Numbered from the stretch's first letter, positions 26,386-35,497 are shown. The stretch is DNA of 64,000 bases from Bradyrhizobium australiense (GCF_013114825.1 NZ_JAAVLX010000008.1:248001-312000); one strand, 5' to 3'. Numbers and translations: made by a program. Notes: a model not told the origin generated them from the letters alone.

Positions 26386-27106
26386 TGACCGCCAAAGCCT
26401 CGATTTGACGACCTTCGCGCAAGCCCAAGGCGGCGGCGGGGTTGAATGGCGGATTTCGGCGGAACCGGTACCCTATCCCGAGGCCGTGGCTGCAATGGAG
26501 GCCCGCGCGGCGGAGATCGCCGAGCGGAAGGCTACCGAACTGGTCTGGCTCCTGGAGCACCCCCCGCTCTACACGTCGGGTACTAGCGGCAAGGAAGGCG
26601 ACCTGCTCGACCCGCGCTTCCCGTTGTTCACCAGCGGCCGCGGCGGACAGCTCACCTATCACGGTCCCGGCCAGCGGGTGGCATATGTGATGCTCGACCT
26701 CAAGCGGCGGCGGCCGGACGTGCGTGCCTATGTTGCCGGCCTCGAAGAATGGATCATCCGTACGCTGGATGCCTTCAATGTGCGCGGCGAACGCCGCGAG
26801 GATCGTGTCGGCGTCTGGGTCAGGCGGCCGGACAAGGGTGTCGGCCACGAAGACAAGATCGCCGCGATCGGCGTGCGGTTACGGCGTTGGGTATCGTTCC
26901 ACGGCATCGCCATCAATGTCGAGCCGGAGCTTTCGCATTTTTCCGCCATCGTCCCCTGTGGCGTCGCCGATCCGCGTTACGGAGTGACTTCACTCGTGGA
27001 CCTCGGCCTGCCCGTGACGGTAGAGGACGTCGACATCGCACTCCGGCGGGCATTCCAGGAGGTGTTCGGAGCGACCATAGCGCACTTGCCTGCGGCGACG
27101 GCCTGA
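26378..27106 (+). CDS. lipB: Lipoyl(octanoyl) transferase
   Basis: LipB moves octanoate from acyl carrier protein to lipoyl domains of 2-oxoacid dehydrogenases and GcvH. The 242-residue product carries the family signature RGGQLTYHGPGQRVAYVMLD (88-107), the catalytic lysine K160 in EDKIAAIGVR and the acyl-cysteine C194 in IVPCGV, separated by HGIAINV. N-terminal extension of about 20 residues is typical of rhizobia. Divergent from the fliN-like gene. lipA is not in the window. Confidence 0.96.
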   Translation: MVNDRQSLDLTTFAQAQGGGGVEWRISAEPVPYPEAVAAMEARAAEIAERKATELVWLLEHPPLYTSGTSGKEGDLLDPRFPLFTSGRGGQLTYHGPGQRVAYVMLDLKRRRPDVRAYVAGLEEWIIRTLDAFNVRGERREDRVGVWVRRPDKGVGHEDKIAAIGVRLRRWVSFHGIAINVEPELSHFSAIVPCGVADPRYGVTSLVDLGLPVTVEDVDIALRRAFQEVFGATIAHLPAATA

Positions 27107-27216
27107 AATTCTCGATCGGATGCCGGTGACTATCGCGGCTCTTCCTTGAGGTCTTCCGCCACGACGAGCGGGGCCACATATCCAGAGGCATGCGGTGAAC
27201 AGTGGAGGTCGCGATA

Positions 27217-27513
27217 ATGTCGCACAGGCTTCCCTTCGAAAACCGATGGACCAACGGCACGCACGCCTGGGAATGGAATTGCGCACTTGACCGACTGGGC
27301 GTGGCGAACGTGCGCGCCATGTTCGCAGATCACGAACTTCATCATCCGAACCGGCTTAGCGGCACGATAAACATTCCCGCCGGATTCGTTCGCGACTGGC
27401 TGGCATTCCACGATCGCCGCGCGGCGCGGCAGCAACTGCGTTGGCGAACCGCCGTGATTGTGGCCTCGCTTGTCGCTGCGACCGCGGCCGTGCTGGATGT
27501 GCTGATCGTGTGA
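27217..27513 (+). CDS. Small protein with C-terminal membrane helix
   Basis: A 98-residue protein: a soluble first part (MSHRLPFENRWTNG...) with several Trp and His residues and one membrane helix at the end (about 77-98). GGAGG eight bases before the ATG decides the start. Family not recognised. Confidence 0.65.
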   Translation: MSHRLPFENRWTNGTHAWEWNCALDRLGVANVRAMFADHELHHPNRLSGTINIPAGFVRDWLAFHDRRAARQQLRWRTAVIVASLVAATAAVLDVLIV

Positions 27514-27628
27514 AGAGGAGAGCCGCTCGGCGGACGAGCCGCGATGCCAACGTCGCGCTCCGCCGCGTTCGAAGATGTGTTCAGCGCCACGAGCGCGAGT
27601 GCACGCTGAAACGACCTTCTGACCGCCA

Positions 27629-28516
27629 TCAAACGCTCGCCTTGAGGAAATCGACGAAAGCCCGAACCCGCGGCATGGTCTGCCGGCCTGGCAGGATCAG
27701 GGCCGTGATCGGTTGCGGATCGGGATCGTGGCAGTGCGCCAGCACCGGCACCAGCCTGCCATCTTTCACCGCCGCCTCCCCCAGAAAATCGCCGAACCGC
27801 ACGAGACCGGCGCCGGCCAGCGCGAGGTCGAGAAGGAAATCGGCGCTGTCCGAGCGGATCGATCCTTTCACCGGCACCATCATCCGCTTGCCGTGCTCGA
27901 ACATCGGCCATTGCGCGAGGCGCGAGAAGCCGCTGAGCTGCAGGCAATTGTGTCGGGCGAGATCGGCGGCCTGTTCGGGGATGCCATGACGCTCCAGATA
28001 TCGCGGGCTTCCGGCGATGATGCGCCTGACTTCACCGAGGCGAACCGCGATCAGCTCGCTGTCGCCAAGCGGCCCGACCCGGATCGTGACATCGACCTGG
28101 TCGGCGATCGGATCGATGCGGTGATCGCTCACCGAAAGCTCGACCGCAATTTCCGGAAACTGATCCATAAACTGCGGCAGCAGTCGCGCAAGCCGGTGTC
28201 TTGCGAACGCCGTGCCGCTGTTGATCCGCAGATTGCCGCGCGGACGTCCATGAACGGAGGCGACATCGGCTTCGGCAGCCTCCACTGCAGCCAGGATGCT
28301 CCTTGCATGAAGGAGGAACGTCTCGCCCTCCTGCGTCAGCACCAGCCGCCGCGTCGTCCGATGCAGCAGCTTGGCGCCGATGCGGCGCTCCAGTCTCGTC
28401 ACGATCCGGGAGACGCCCGAGGCGGTCAGCTCGAGTTCGGCGCCAACAGCCGCGAAACTCCCCAGATCGACCGTTCGGGCGAAAACCGCGAGGTCTGACA
28501 TCGGGTGCATCAGCAT
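27629..28516 (-). CDS. LysR-family regulator
   Basis: A 295-residue LysR-type regulator. The N-terminal winged helix-turn-helix (about 5-65) has GSFAAVGAELELTASGVSRI, followed by the linker helix and a substrate-binding-like effector domain (about 95-290). It is divergent from a tautomerase gene 100 bases away, its likely target. An internal ATG five codons in could be the true start. Confidence 0.92.
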   Translation of the reverse strand: MLMHPMSDLAVFARTVDLGSFAAVGAELELTASGVSRIVTRLERRIGAKLLHRTTRRLVLTQEGETFLLHARSILAAVEAAEADVASVHGRPRGNLRINSGTAFARHRLARLLPQFMDQFPEIAVELSVSDHRIDPIADQVDVTIRVGPLGDSELIAVRLGEVRRIIAGSPRYLERHGIPEQAADLARHNCLQLSGFSRLAQWPMFEHGKRMMVPVKGSIRSDSADFLLDLALAGAGLVRFGDFLGEAAVKDGRLVPVLAHCHDPDPQPITALILPGRQTMPRVRAFVDFLKASV

Positions 28517-28616
28517 ATTCGTGAGATTTCAGTATGAGTGTTTCTCAAAAGAGAGAATTTATCTCCACTCTTAGCACGAATAGGACGGAGTCCCTCGGAA
28601 ATTTGGAGGTCTTCCC

Positions 28617-29033
28617 ATGCCCCTCGCCCGCATCTCCGTTCCCGCCCATCTTGCGCCGGCCAGAATTCGCGCCCTCGCCGACGCCGTGCACGAGGGTCTC
28701 GTCGAGACCTGCGGCGTGCCCCCCAAGGACCGGTTTCAGCTCGTTTCGACCTACGCGCACGAAATGATGTTCATCGATCCGACCTTCCCGGATGTCGCGC
28801 GCACGGTAGATGCGTCGATCATCGAGATTTTGTTTCTCGCGGGGCGCACCGTCGATCAGAAGAAAAGGCTGTTTCGGCGGATTGTGGATCGGGCCGCCGG
28901 CGCCGGATTTTCCGCAGACGACATCATGATCGCGCTCTCCGAGAATACGCCGGTGGACTGGTCGCTCGGACGCGGGCTCGCATATGGCGACCACCATGCG
29001 CCGATGGCAACCAGCCCTGGGCCCGCGGGCTAG
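28617..29033 (+). CDS. Tautomerase family protein
   Basis: A 138-residue member of the 4-oxalocrotonate tautomerase superfamily of the fused, two-unit type. It begins MPLARISVP, so the catalytic N-terminal proline is exposed after methionine removal. The second half carries FLAGRTVDQKKRLFRRIVD, repeating the beta-alpha unit. Such enzymes isomerise enols or dehalogenate small acrylates. Adjacent divergent LysR gene suggests substrate induction. Confidence 0.88.
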   Translation: MPLARISVPAHLAPARIRALADAVHEGLVETCGVPPKDRFQLVSTYAHEMMFIDPTFPDVARTVDASIIEILFLAGRTVDQKKRLFRRIVDRAAGAGFSADDIMIALSENTPVDWSLGRGLAYGDHHAPMATSPGPAG

Positions 29034-29083
29034 CCGCAGCCGAGCGGACGGCACCGCCGCGCCGTCCGCGCGTCAGGCGATCT

Positions 29084-29512
29084 TCACGCCGTAGCCTTCC
29101 GCGGCGCGACGTCGAGCTGGCCGGCGATATAGCGGCGCTCCTGGGTGAGGCCGCCGAAGCCGTAAGCATCGCCCTTCACTTCGTCGACATGGGCGTAGCT
29201 CTCTTCATGCAGCGGCCCGAGCAATTCGCCCATGCGCTGGAATAGCGCGGCGAGATAGGCCGCCTTCTCGTCCTTGGTGTTGGTGCCCTCGCTGACGTGA
29301 ACGTCGAGCCAGAAGCTGGCGAGACTCTGCTCAGCGAGCGATTTGCCGCCGGCGAACCAGTCGGCGGCATCGACCGACTTCACGATGACGGCAGTAACCT
29401 TCGGATCCTTGCGCAGGATTCGCGCAGTGAGATCGCTGACAGCGGACGCAATCTCGGCCTTCAGCGATGGCGCCTTGCGGACGCTGGAATAGGTGACGGT
29501 GATGAGAGGCAT
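29084..29512 (-). CDS. Tautomerase family protein (second cassette)
   Basis: A 142-residue tautomerase-superfamily protein beginning MPLITVTYSS, again with proline at position 2. The KAEIASAVSDLTARILRKDP helix and VIVKSVDAADWFAGG strand are the first unit; the second (ASFWLDVHVSEGTN..) is more diverged. It is distinct from the neighbouring tautomerase, with little similarity beyond the fold. Divergent from its own LysR gene; the two tautomerase genes converge. Confidence 0.85.
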   Translation of the reverse strand: MPLITVTYSSVRKAPSLKAEIASAVSDLTARILRKDPKVTAVIVKSVDAADWFAGGKSLAEQSLASFWLDVHVSEGTNTKDEKAAYLAALFQRMGELLGPLHEESYAHVDEVKGDAYGFGGLTQERRYIAGQLDVAPRKATA

Positions 29513-29599
29513 GGTCGTTCTCCTTGAGGGGCGCTGGCGTTGCGCTTCCTTTATCTAGACCCACGACCACCATTTTGGTACCTTATCTTTATTCATAGC

Positions 29600-29615
29600 A
29601 ATGATAACGATCATT
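29600..29615. promoter_or_regulatory. Inverted repeat in the tautomerase/LysR gap
   Basis: AATGAT and ATCATT flank AACG. It lies 10-25 bases before the proposed LysR ATG at 29625 and about 90 from the tautomerase start, a fitting place for LysR autoregulation. Confidence 0.5.
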
Positions 29616-29624
29616 GATGATACC

Positions 29625-30479
29625 ATGAGTACGCTCGATATCGATACGGTGCAGGCGTTCCTGCTGGTCGCTGAACTGCAAGGTTTTACCCGCGCCGCCG
29701 AAGCGCTCGGCACGACGCAGGCCGCCGTCAGCATGAAGCTGCAGCGGCTGGAGAGCGTGGTCGGCCGGCGGCTGGTCGAGCGCTCGCCGCGGGCGGTCGC
29801 ACTGACCGCAGAGGGCATCGCGTTCCTGCCCCACGCCCGCGCGCTGATCGAGGCGCATGGCCGAGCGCTATCGGGCGACAAGCCCGTGCGCCCGCAATTA
29901 TCGCTCGGGATTTCTGATCACGCCGCGGGACCCGAACTGGTGCCGCTGCTCGAACGGTTGCATGCAGTGTCGTCGCAACTGACGCTTTCCGTAACCATCG
30001 GCTTTTCGCGCCAGATGCTCGACGGCTACGATGCCGGTGAATTCGATGCCGTGATGGTCCGCCAGGAAGGCAGCCGCCGCGGCGGCGAGAATCTGACTGA
30101 AGACGGCTTCGGCTGGTTTGCCGCCAAAGGTCTGGTCTGGCGCCGCGGCGAGACGCTGCCATTGGCGACGCTGGCCCCGCCCTGCGGCGTACGCGCGCTC
30201 GCTGTCCGTGCCCTCGACAAGGCCGGCATCGCATGGAGCGAGAGGTTTGTCGGCGGCGGCGTCACCGCCGTGGCCGCCGCGGCATTGGCTGGCCTCGCGG
30301 TAGCGCCACTGGCCCGGCGGATTGCGCCAGCCGGTCTGGTCGACATCGGACCGGCACAAAAGCTGCCGCGGCTTCCTCCGTCCCGAGTAATACTGCATTC
30401 GAAGGTCAGCGACCCCGCCAAGCTGACAGCGCTGCGGATACTGGCGGCGACGTTCAGAAGTGTCGCCGCAGCGCGGTAA
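29625..30479 (+). CDS. LysR-family regulator (second cassette)
   Basis: A 284-residue LysR-type regulator starting MSTLDIDTVQAFLLVAELQG, with helix-turn-helix in TRAAEALGTTQAAVSMKLQ (about 20-40) and effector domain from about 85. An in-frame ATG eight codons upstream overlaps the inverted repeat and is less likely. It is divergent from the tautomerase gene at 29084-29512. Confidence 0.92.
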   Translation: MSTLDIDTVQAFLLVAELQGFTRAAEALGTTQAAVSMKLQRLESVVGRRLVERSPRAVALTAEGIAFLPHARALIEAHGRALSGDKPVRPQLSLGISDHAAGPELVPLLERLHAVSSQLTLSVTIGFSRQMLDGYDAGEFDAVMVRQEGSRRGGENLTEDGFGWFAAKGLVWRRGETLPLATLAPPCGVRALAVRALDKAGIAWSERFVGGGVTAVAAAALAGLAVAPLARRIAPAGLVDIGPAQKLPRLPPSRVILHSKVSDPAKLTALRILAATFRSVAAAR

Positions 30480-30560
30480 CCCACCATTTCGTTAAAAAGT
30501 CCAACACCCGTGGAACCAATTCGCAGGACAAGCGTTTGCGCCGTCAAATGGGCAGGTCGA

Positions 30561-32084
30561 ATGTTCAAAAAAGATCAGCAACCGCAAAGGGATCTATTCG
30601 AAAGCGAACGCAATTTCCGACTCCTGGTCGAAGGCGTTGCCGATTACGCGCTTTACATGCTGGATCCGACCGGCGTGGTCACGAGCTGGAATATTGGCGG
30701 CCAGCGGATCAAGGGCTACTCGCCCGACGAAATCATCGGGCAGCATTTCTCCCGCTTTTACACCGACGTCGACCGAGCGAACGGCAAGCCGCTGCGCGCC
30801 TTGCGTACGGCCCGGGAACAGGGCCGCTACGAGGAGGAAGGCTGGCGCGTCCGCAAGGACGGCACCTTCTTCTGGGCCAGCGTCGTTATCGATCCCATTT
30901 ACGAGAACGGCAAGCTCGTCGGCTTCGCCAAGATCACCCGCGACATAACCGAGCGCCGCGAAGCTCAGCTCAAGCTGGAACAGATGCACCGGCAGCTCGC
31001 CGAATCGCAGAAGCTCGATGCGCTCGGCCAACTCACCGGCGGCGTCGCACACGATTTCAACAATCTCCTGATGATCATCAGCGGCAGTCTTCACACGCTG
31101 AAGAAGACCGTCGGCAACGATCCCAAATGCCAGCGGGCGCTATCGGCGATCGAAGGGGCGGCCAAACGCGGCGCCTCCCTCACCAGCCAATTGCTGACGT
31201 TCGCGCGGCGGCAGAGCGTCAATCCGCAGGCCGTCAACGTCGCTGAACGGATCGATGCGATGCGTGAGGTGCTCGACAGCGGCGTAGGCAGCGCGGTGAG
31301 ACTGCAATTCGACGTCGCCTCCGGTATTTGGCCGGTCATGGTGGACGTTGCGGAGTTCGAAACGGCGCTGGTCAATCTCGTCATCAACGCGCGCGATGCC
31401 ATGACCGCCGGCGGCGTTATCACGATCTCGGCGCACAACGATACGTCCGGCGGCGAGACCGGAGACGGCGAGTTCGTCGCGATCTCGGTGGCTGACACGG
31501 GCACGGGTATCGCGCCCGATATCCTCGGCAAGATCTTCGATCCCTTCTTCACCACCAAGCCGATCGGCAAGGGCACTGGTCTCGGACTATCGCAGGTTCA
31601 TGGCTTCGCCCACCAGGCCGGCGGAACGGTCAAGGTGGCGAGCGAGCTCGGCAAGGGCACGAAAATCGCGATCCTGCTGCCGCGACAGGAGGCCGCTGAC
31701 GCTGCCGAGGATATCGACGCGATCGAAACCGGCGGAAGTGGCACCGTGCTGCTGGTGGAGGACAATCCTGATGTTGCAGCCGTCAGCACCAGCCTGCTCG
31801 AACAGCTCGGCTACACCGTGCGCAGGGTGGCAAATGCCGAAGCCGCGTTGCGCGAAATCGAACTCGACGGAATAGACCTCGTATTCTCCGACATCGTGAA
31901 GCCCGGCAAAATGGACGGCCTCGGTCTGGCGCGCCACCTGAAGACCGTCAGGCCAGGATTGCCGATCCTCCTGACCAGCGGCTACAGCGATGCGGCGCTG
32001 AGCGTGCGCGGCGACTTTCCGATTCTGCGCAAGCCCTACGAAATCCACGAACTCAGCCAGGCGATCGCGAAACTGCCGCGGTGA
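30561..32084 (+). CDS. Soluble PAS hybrid histidine kinase
   Basis: A 507-residue hybrid kinase without membrane helices. Order: PAS domain (about 15-135), HisKA dimerisation helix with H164 in GGVAHDFNN, HATPase domain with N box NLVINARDAM, G boxes ADTGTGIA and GKGTGLGLS, and a C-terminal receiver (about 390-505) with the acceptor aspartate in VFSDI. The HDFNN phosphoacceptor marks the HWE-like/HisKA_4-type group common in rhizobia. No output domain follows, so a separate partner must carry the signal. ATG at 30561 has GGCAGG upstream; a GTG at 30510 is the alternative. Confidence 0.93.
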   Translation: MFKKDQQPQRDLFESERNFRLLVEGVADYALYMLDPTGVVTSWNIGGQRIKGYSPDEIIGQHFSRFYTDVDRANGKPLRALRTAREQGRYEEEGWRVRKDGTFFWASVVIDPIYENGKLVGFAKITRDITERREAQLKLEQMHRQLAESQKLDALGQLTGGVAHDFNNLLMIISGSLHTLKKTVGNDPKCQRALSAIEGAAKRGASLTSQLLTFARRQSVNPQAVNVAERIDAMREVLDSGVGSAVRLQFDVASGIWPVMVDVAEFETALVNLVINARDAMTAGGVITISAHNDTSGGETGDGEFVAISVADTGTGIAPDILGKIFDPFFTTKPIGKGTGLGLSQVHGFAHQAGGTVKVASELGKGTKIAILLPRQEAADAAEDIDAIETGGSGTVLLVEDNPDVAAVSTSLLEQLGYTVRRVANAEAALREIELDGIDLVFSDIVKPGKMDGLGLARHLKTVRPGLPILLTSGYSDAALSVRGDFPILRKPYEIHELSQAIAKLPR

Positions 32085-32113
32085 CGCCTGGCTGAGGGCA
32101 CGCACTGCGTTTC

Positions 32114-32540
32114 TCACAAAATCGCCTCGAACGCGCTGCGTAGTGTTTCGTGCTGGAATACGAATCCGTTGCTTAGCGCCTTGTTCGGCAACACGCGCTG
32201 GCCGCCCAGCAGCAAATTCGTTGGCGAAATCGCCGCCGACACGGCGCAGCAGCGCGTCGGAGATGCGGAACATCGCAGGCCGGCGCAGCCTCCGGCCAAG
32301 CTCTTCGGTAAATTTCAAATTGGTGACCGGGATCGGCGCCGTCGCGTTGACCGGAGCTGAGATTTCCGGACGCGCGATCACATGAGCGATCAGCTGGATC
32401 AGATCGTCGCGCTCGATCCATGACATCCACTGCCGGCCTGAGCCGAGAGGTCCTCCGAGGCCGAACTCGAACGGCTTCAGCATTCGCGTGCCCAGGCGGA
32501 CATTGTGCCGCGCCCTCGCCGACATCAGGCCTCTTTTGGA
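32114..32540 (-). pseudogene. Truncated, frameshifted TIGR01777-type epimerase
   Basis: Only the C-terminal part of a TIGR01777 (YfcH-like) NAD-dependent epimerase remains. One frame gives FGLGGPLGSGRQWMSWI, then PVNATAPIPVTN and ALLRRVGGDFANE; a single extra T on the minus strand (A run at 32214-32216) moves the rest to another frame, GGQRVLPNKALSNGF to the end SAFEAIL. The N-terminal Rossmann half is absent. The tail end is intact, so the decay is fairly recent. Confidence 0.85.
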
Positions 32541-32990
32541 TACAATTGAGATCGGTTAGCTTTCTTGGAAGCAGCTCTTCGAGACCGGACGTGCGATGTA
32601 TCCGTTCGCGGCGAATGGGCAGCGCGAGCCGTCGGCGTCCATCGCACGCTCAACAAAAACAAACAGTCCACCTGTGCCGGTCTCTCAAGGAGCGCTCGCC
32701 GTGCGCACGAACGCACGGCGATGGTTTTGCTTGTTTTGACCGCAGCGGGGCATCGCCATGAAAACCAACATTGCGGATGTTCGTCACAACTCTGTTAACG
32801 GGCACATTTGCCACAGCGACCTGATGCAAGAACTCGGCCGCATGCACTTCGAGCCTTCGTGCAGGCTGCACGCGTCGGAGGTCAATCATAGCTCACCCGC
32901 ATCTTCAAAGATCGGACCTTCTCGTTTTCTCGGATCTCACGAGCGAGGGTCTTCTTCGGTTGGCGGCTTCACGTCAAAGGGAGAACGCAC
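32541..32990. other. Gene-free stretch before soxC
   Basis: No convincing gene. It may hold scraps of the epimerase 5' half and the soxC promoter; CAAAGGGAGAACGCAC precedes the soxC ATG and supplies its ribosome site. Confidence 0.45.
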
Positions 32991-34262
32991 ATGATCAGAA
33001 AAATAAATCGGGATCCCGTCGAGCCGGCTGCGGGCAACGGAATTCTAAGCCGCCGTATCTTTCTTGAAGGTACGCTCGCTGTCGGTGCGACTGGCACCGG
33101 CCTGTCCTGCGCATCAGCAGAACCGCTTGCGGTGCAGCCGTGGATGAAGACGCCGGGTTCGGGATTTGTAGGCTATGGCCAGCCCTCACCCTTCGAGAGC
33201 AAGGTCGTCAAGGCCTTTCTGCCGTCCCCCGCCACGCCGGGCGTCGGCGCGTCGCGCACGCCGCTGCATCTGCTCGAGGGAATGATTACGCCATCCGGAC
33301 TGCATTTCGAGCGCAGCCATTCCGGCATCCCGGACATCGATCCCGATCAACACCGGCTGGTGATCCATGGGCTGGTGAAGCGCCCGCTCGTGTTTACGGT
33401 TGAAGCCCTGTCGCGCTATCCGATGCAATCGCGTATCGCCTTCATCGAGTGTGGCGGCAACAGTCAGGTGCTCAACGCGCCGCAGGCGCAGCCGCTCAAT
33501 GCGACGGCTATCCACGGCCTGGTGGGTTGTTCGGAATGGACCGGCGTGCCGGTCTCGACACTGCTCGATGAAGCCGGCGTCGAACCCGCGGCGCGCTGGG
33601 TGATCGCCGAAGGCGCCGATGCCGCCGCCATGAGCCGCAGCATCCCCATCGCCAAGGCGATGGATGATGCGCTCGTCTGCTTCTATCAGAACGGCGAGCG
33701 AGTGCGGCCGTCGAACGGCTATCCAGTGCGGCTGCTGCTGCCTGGCTTCGAAGGCAACATGAATGTGAAGTGGTTGCGCCGGCTCAAGCTGACTGCCGGC
33801 CCGGCCATGAGCAAAGACGAAACCTCGAAATACACGATCCTGCTCAAGGATGAGAAGGCCTGGCAGTTTGTGTTCCCGATGGAGGTGAAGTCCTTCATTG
33901 CACGTCCATCGCCGGGACTCGCGCTGCGGGGACCCGGGTTCTACGAAATTTCCGGCCTGGCGTGGTCGGGCAACGGCAGCATCCGGCAGGTCGAAGTCTC
34001 GGCCGACGGCGGACAAAGCTGGGCGCCGGCGGCTTTGCAGGGGCCGATCCTGCCAAAGGCGCCCGTGCGCTTCCGCGCAGCGTGGCAATGGAACGGCGGT
34101 CCCGCCGTGCTGCAGAGCCGCGCTACTGACGATACCGGCATGGTCCAGCCGACGCGCGCGCAGTTCGCGGCCGAGCGTGGCCTGCGTGGGGTCTACCACT
34201 ACAATGCCATCGCAAGCTGGCGCATCGACGAAATGGGGGAGGTCAACAATGTCTACGCCTAA
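32991..34262 (+). CDS. soxC: Sulfite dehydrogenase molybdopterin subunit (SoxC-like)
   Basis: A 423-residue molybdenum enzyme of the sulfite oxidase family. A twin-arginine leader (SRRIFL at 20-25 followed by a hydrophobic stretch) sends the folded enzyme to the periplasm. The Mo-ligating cysteine is C154 in AFIECGGNS, and the Mo-cofactor segments HGLVGCSEWTGVPV and GYPVRLLLPGFEG follow; the C-terminal dimerisation domain is present. It overlaps a cytochrome gene by 14 bases, forming a SoxCD/SorAB-like pair. No soxXYZAB genes are nearby, so a stand-alone sulfite-oxidising role is likely. Confidence 0.93.
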   Translation: MIRKINRDPVEPAAGNGILSRRIFLEGTLAVGATGTGLSCASAEPLAVQPWMKTPGSGFVGYGQPSPFESKVVKAFLPSPATPGVGASRTPLHLLEGMITPSGLHFERSHSGIPDIDPDQHRLVIHGLVKRPLVFTVEALSRYPMQSRIAFIECGGNSQVLNAPQAQPLNATAIHGLVGCSEWTGVPVSTLLDEAGVEPAARWVIAEGADAAAMSRSIPIAKAMDDALVCFYQNGERVRPSNGYPVRLLLPGFEGNMNVKWLRRLKLTAGPAMSKDETSKYTILLKDEKAWQFVFPMEVKSFIARPSPGLALRGPGFYEISGLAWSGNGSIRQVEVSADGGQSWAPAALQGPILPKAPVRFRAAWQWNGGPAVLQSRATDDTGMVQPTRAQFAAERGLRGVYHYNAIASWRIDEMGEVNNVYA

Positions 34263-34788
34263 ACGCATCGCCGGCTGCCTGTCCATGCTGACGGTCGCGT
34301 CGGCAGCTCTGGCCCAAGCCCCGCAGTTTGGGCAACCGATCGCGCCGGCCGATATCGCCCCGTGGGACATCAGCATCGGACCGGATGGCGTAGGCCTGCC
34401 GCCCGGGCGTGGCACCGCAATCGAGGGTGAGGCCATCTATGTCGCGTACTGTCAGGCCTGCCACGGCGAGAAGGGAATCGGGCCAAGTAACGCGCTCGCT
34501 GGTGCGCTTGTCGGCGGCATCGGCACACTTGCGCCGGACAAGATACCGGTAAAGACTGTGGGAAGTTTCTGGCCTTATGCGACAACACTGTTCGACTATA
34601 TCCGTCGAGCTATGCCCTTCCAGGAGTCGAAATCGCTCACCGCGGACGAACTGTATGCCGTATCGGCCTACATCCTCCATCTCAACGGGATAATCGGGGC
34701 AACCGACGTGCTCGACGCGCACTCGCTGCCCAACGTGAGAATGCCGAACCAGGACGGGTTCATCCCATTCCCGCGCAATCCGAAGTAG
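34249..34788 (+). CDS. soxD: Monohaem c-type cytochrome partner (SoxD-like)
   Basis: A 179-residue periplasmic cytochrome c with a signal peptide (about 5-22). One haem site, C68-Q-A-C71-H72, and a likely axial methionine M122 in RRAMPFQES. Classical SoxD is a two-haem protein of roughly twice this length, so this one resembles SorB or truncated SoxD. It accepts electrons from the molybdenum subunit, whose gene it overlaps. GGGGAGG provides its ribosome site inside soxC. Confidence 0.9.
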   Translation: MSTPKRIAGCLSMLTVASAALAQAPQFGQPIAPADIAPWDISIGPDGVGLPPGRGTAIEGEAIYVAYCQACHGEKGIGPSNALAGALVGGIGTLAPDKIPVKTVGSFWPYATTLFDYIRRAMPFQESKSLTADELYAVSAYILHLNGIIGATDVLDAHSLPNVRMPNQDGFIPFPRNPK

Positions 34789-35030
34789 CTTCGGCGCCGG
34801 ACCTTGGTTCGGTTGTGGCCCCAAAGCAGACCTGCGGAACGCCCGGAGCGATGTCCGTTTTCAGGAGTGAACGCGACATGGCTCCGACGCCGGTCCATGT
34901 CGCCGTTTGACCCCAAAACGAACTCTGAGGATCGGCCAGCGAGCAGCGGGTTGTGAAGAGTCTCGGGTTCTCCCTGACCGATTCCCTGGCCATTTGATAT
35001 CCTGCATTCCGGCCTGCCAGCAGAGACCGA
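34789..35030. other. Degraded intergenic sequence after soxD
   Basis: No gene. The sequence contains partial direct and inverted echoes (GTCCGTTTT and CGCCGTTTGACCCC) of the type seen beside substrate-binding protein genes in Bradyrhizobium, which agrees with the leader remnant just to the right. Confidence 0.4.
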
Positions 35031-35120
35031 ATGTTGTTCAATCAATTCCAACGGCGCGATTTCATCGCGCTGCTCGGCAGCGCGTGGCTCTTGACGACTA
35101 TCTGTGGTAACTTGCGCTGA
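35031..35120 (+). pseudogene. Leader remnant of an ABC substrate-binding protein
   Basis: A 29-residue frame reads MLFNQFQRRDFIALLGSAWL before stopping. This is the twin-arginine-like leader (RRDFIALLG) of the large ABC_sub_bind family in Bradyrhizobium, with the whole mature protein missing. Confidence 0.65.
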
Positions 35121-35312
35121 AACATCTGCTCCAGAGCCGACATCATTTCGGGGCTGAAGGAATTGGTGTGATTACCATCTGTATCGAAAACAATTTGCAG
35201 ATCTTCTTCGCACGTCGCGAATGCTGCGTGCTCAATCGCTTCGGGGCGCCGTTAGAAGGGTCGGGGCGCATCACCCCGAATTTATGAGTACATGTCCTGA
35301 CGCCTCCCCGTC

Positions 35313-35456
35313 CTAGCGCGCGCCGGGCCGCCACGAGAGGTCATCAGACAGCACATAGATCGAAATCGCGGCCAGGCACATCACGACCCCGATCCAGAAT
35401 ATCGGCGAGTGATGGATCCGTCGCCAGTCGAGTTGTCCAGGGTGTTGCTGCTTCAT
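35313..35456 (-). CDS. Tiny single-helix membrane protein
   Basis: A 47-residue protein MKQQHPGQLDWRRIHHSPIF with one membrane helix (about 20-40) and ending SWRPGAR. GAGGTG lies about nine bases before the ATG. The form is recognisable as a conserved small rhizobial membrane protein. It is downstream of acylphosphatase on the same strand and may share its transcript. Confidence 0.75.
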   Translation of the reverse strand: MKQQHPGQLDWRRIHHSPIFWIGVVMCLAAISIYVLSDDLSWRPGAR

Positions 35457-35497
35457 TCAATTCACCTCGCGAGTGCCCGTCGGCCATACGACGCCGG

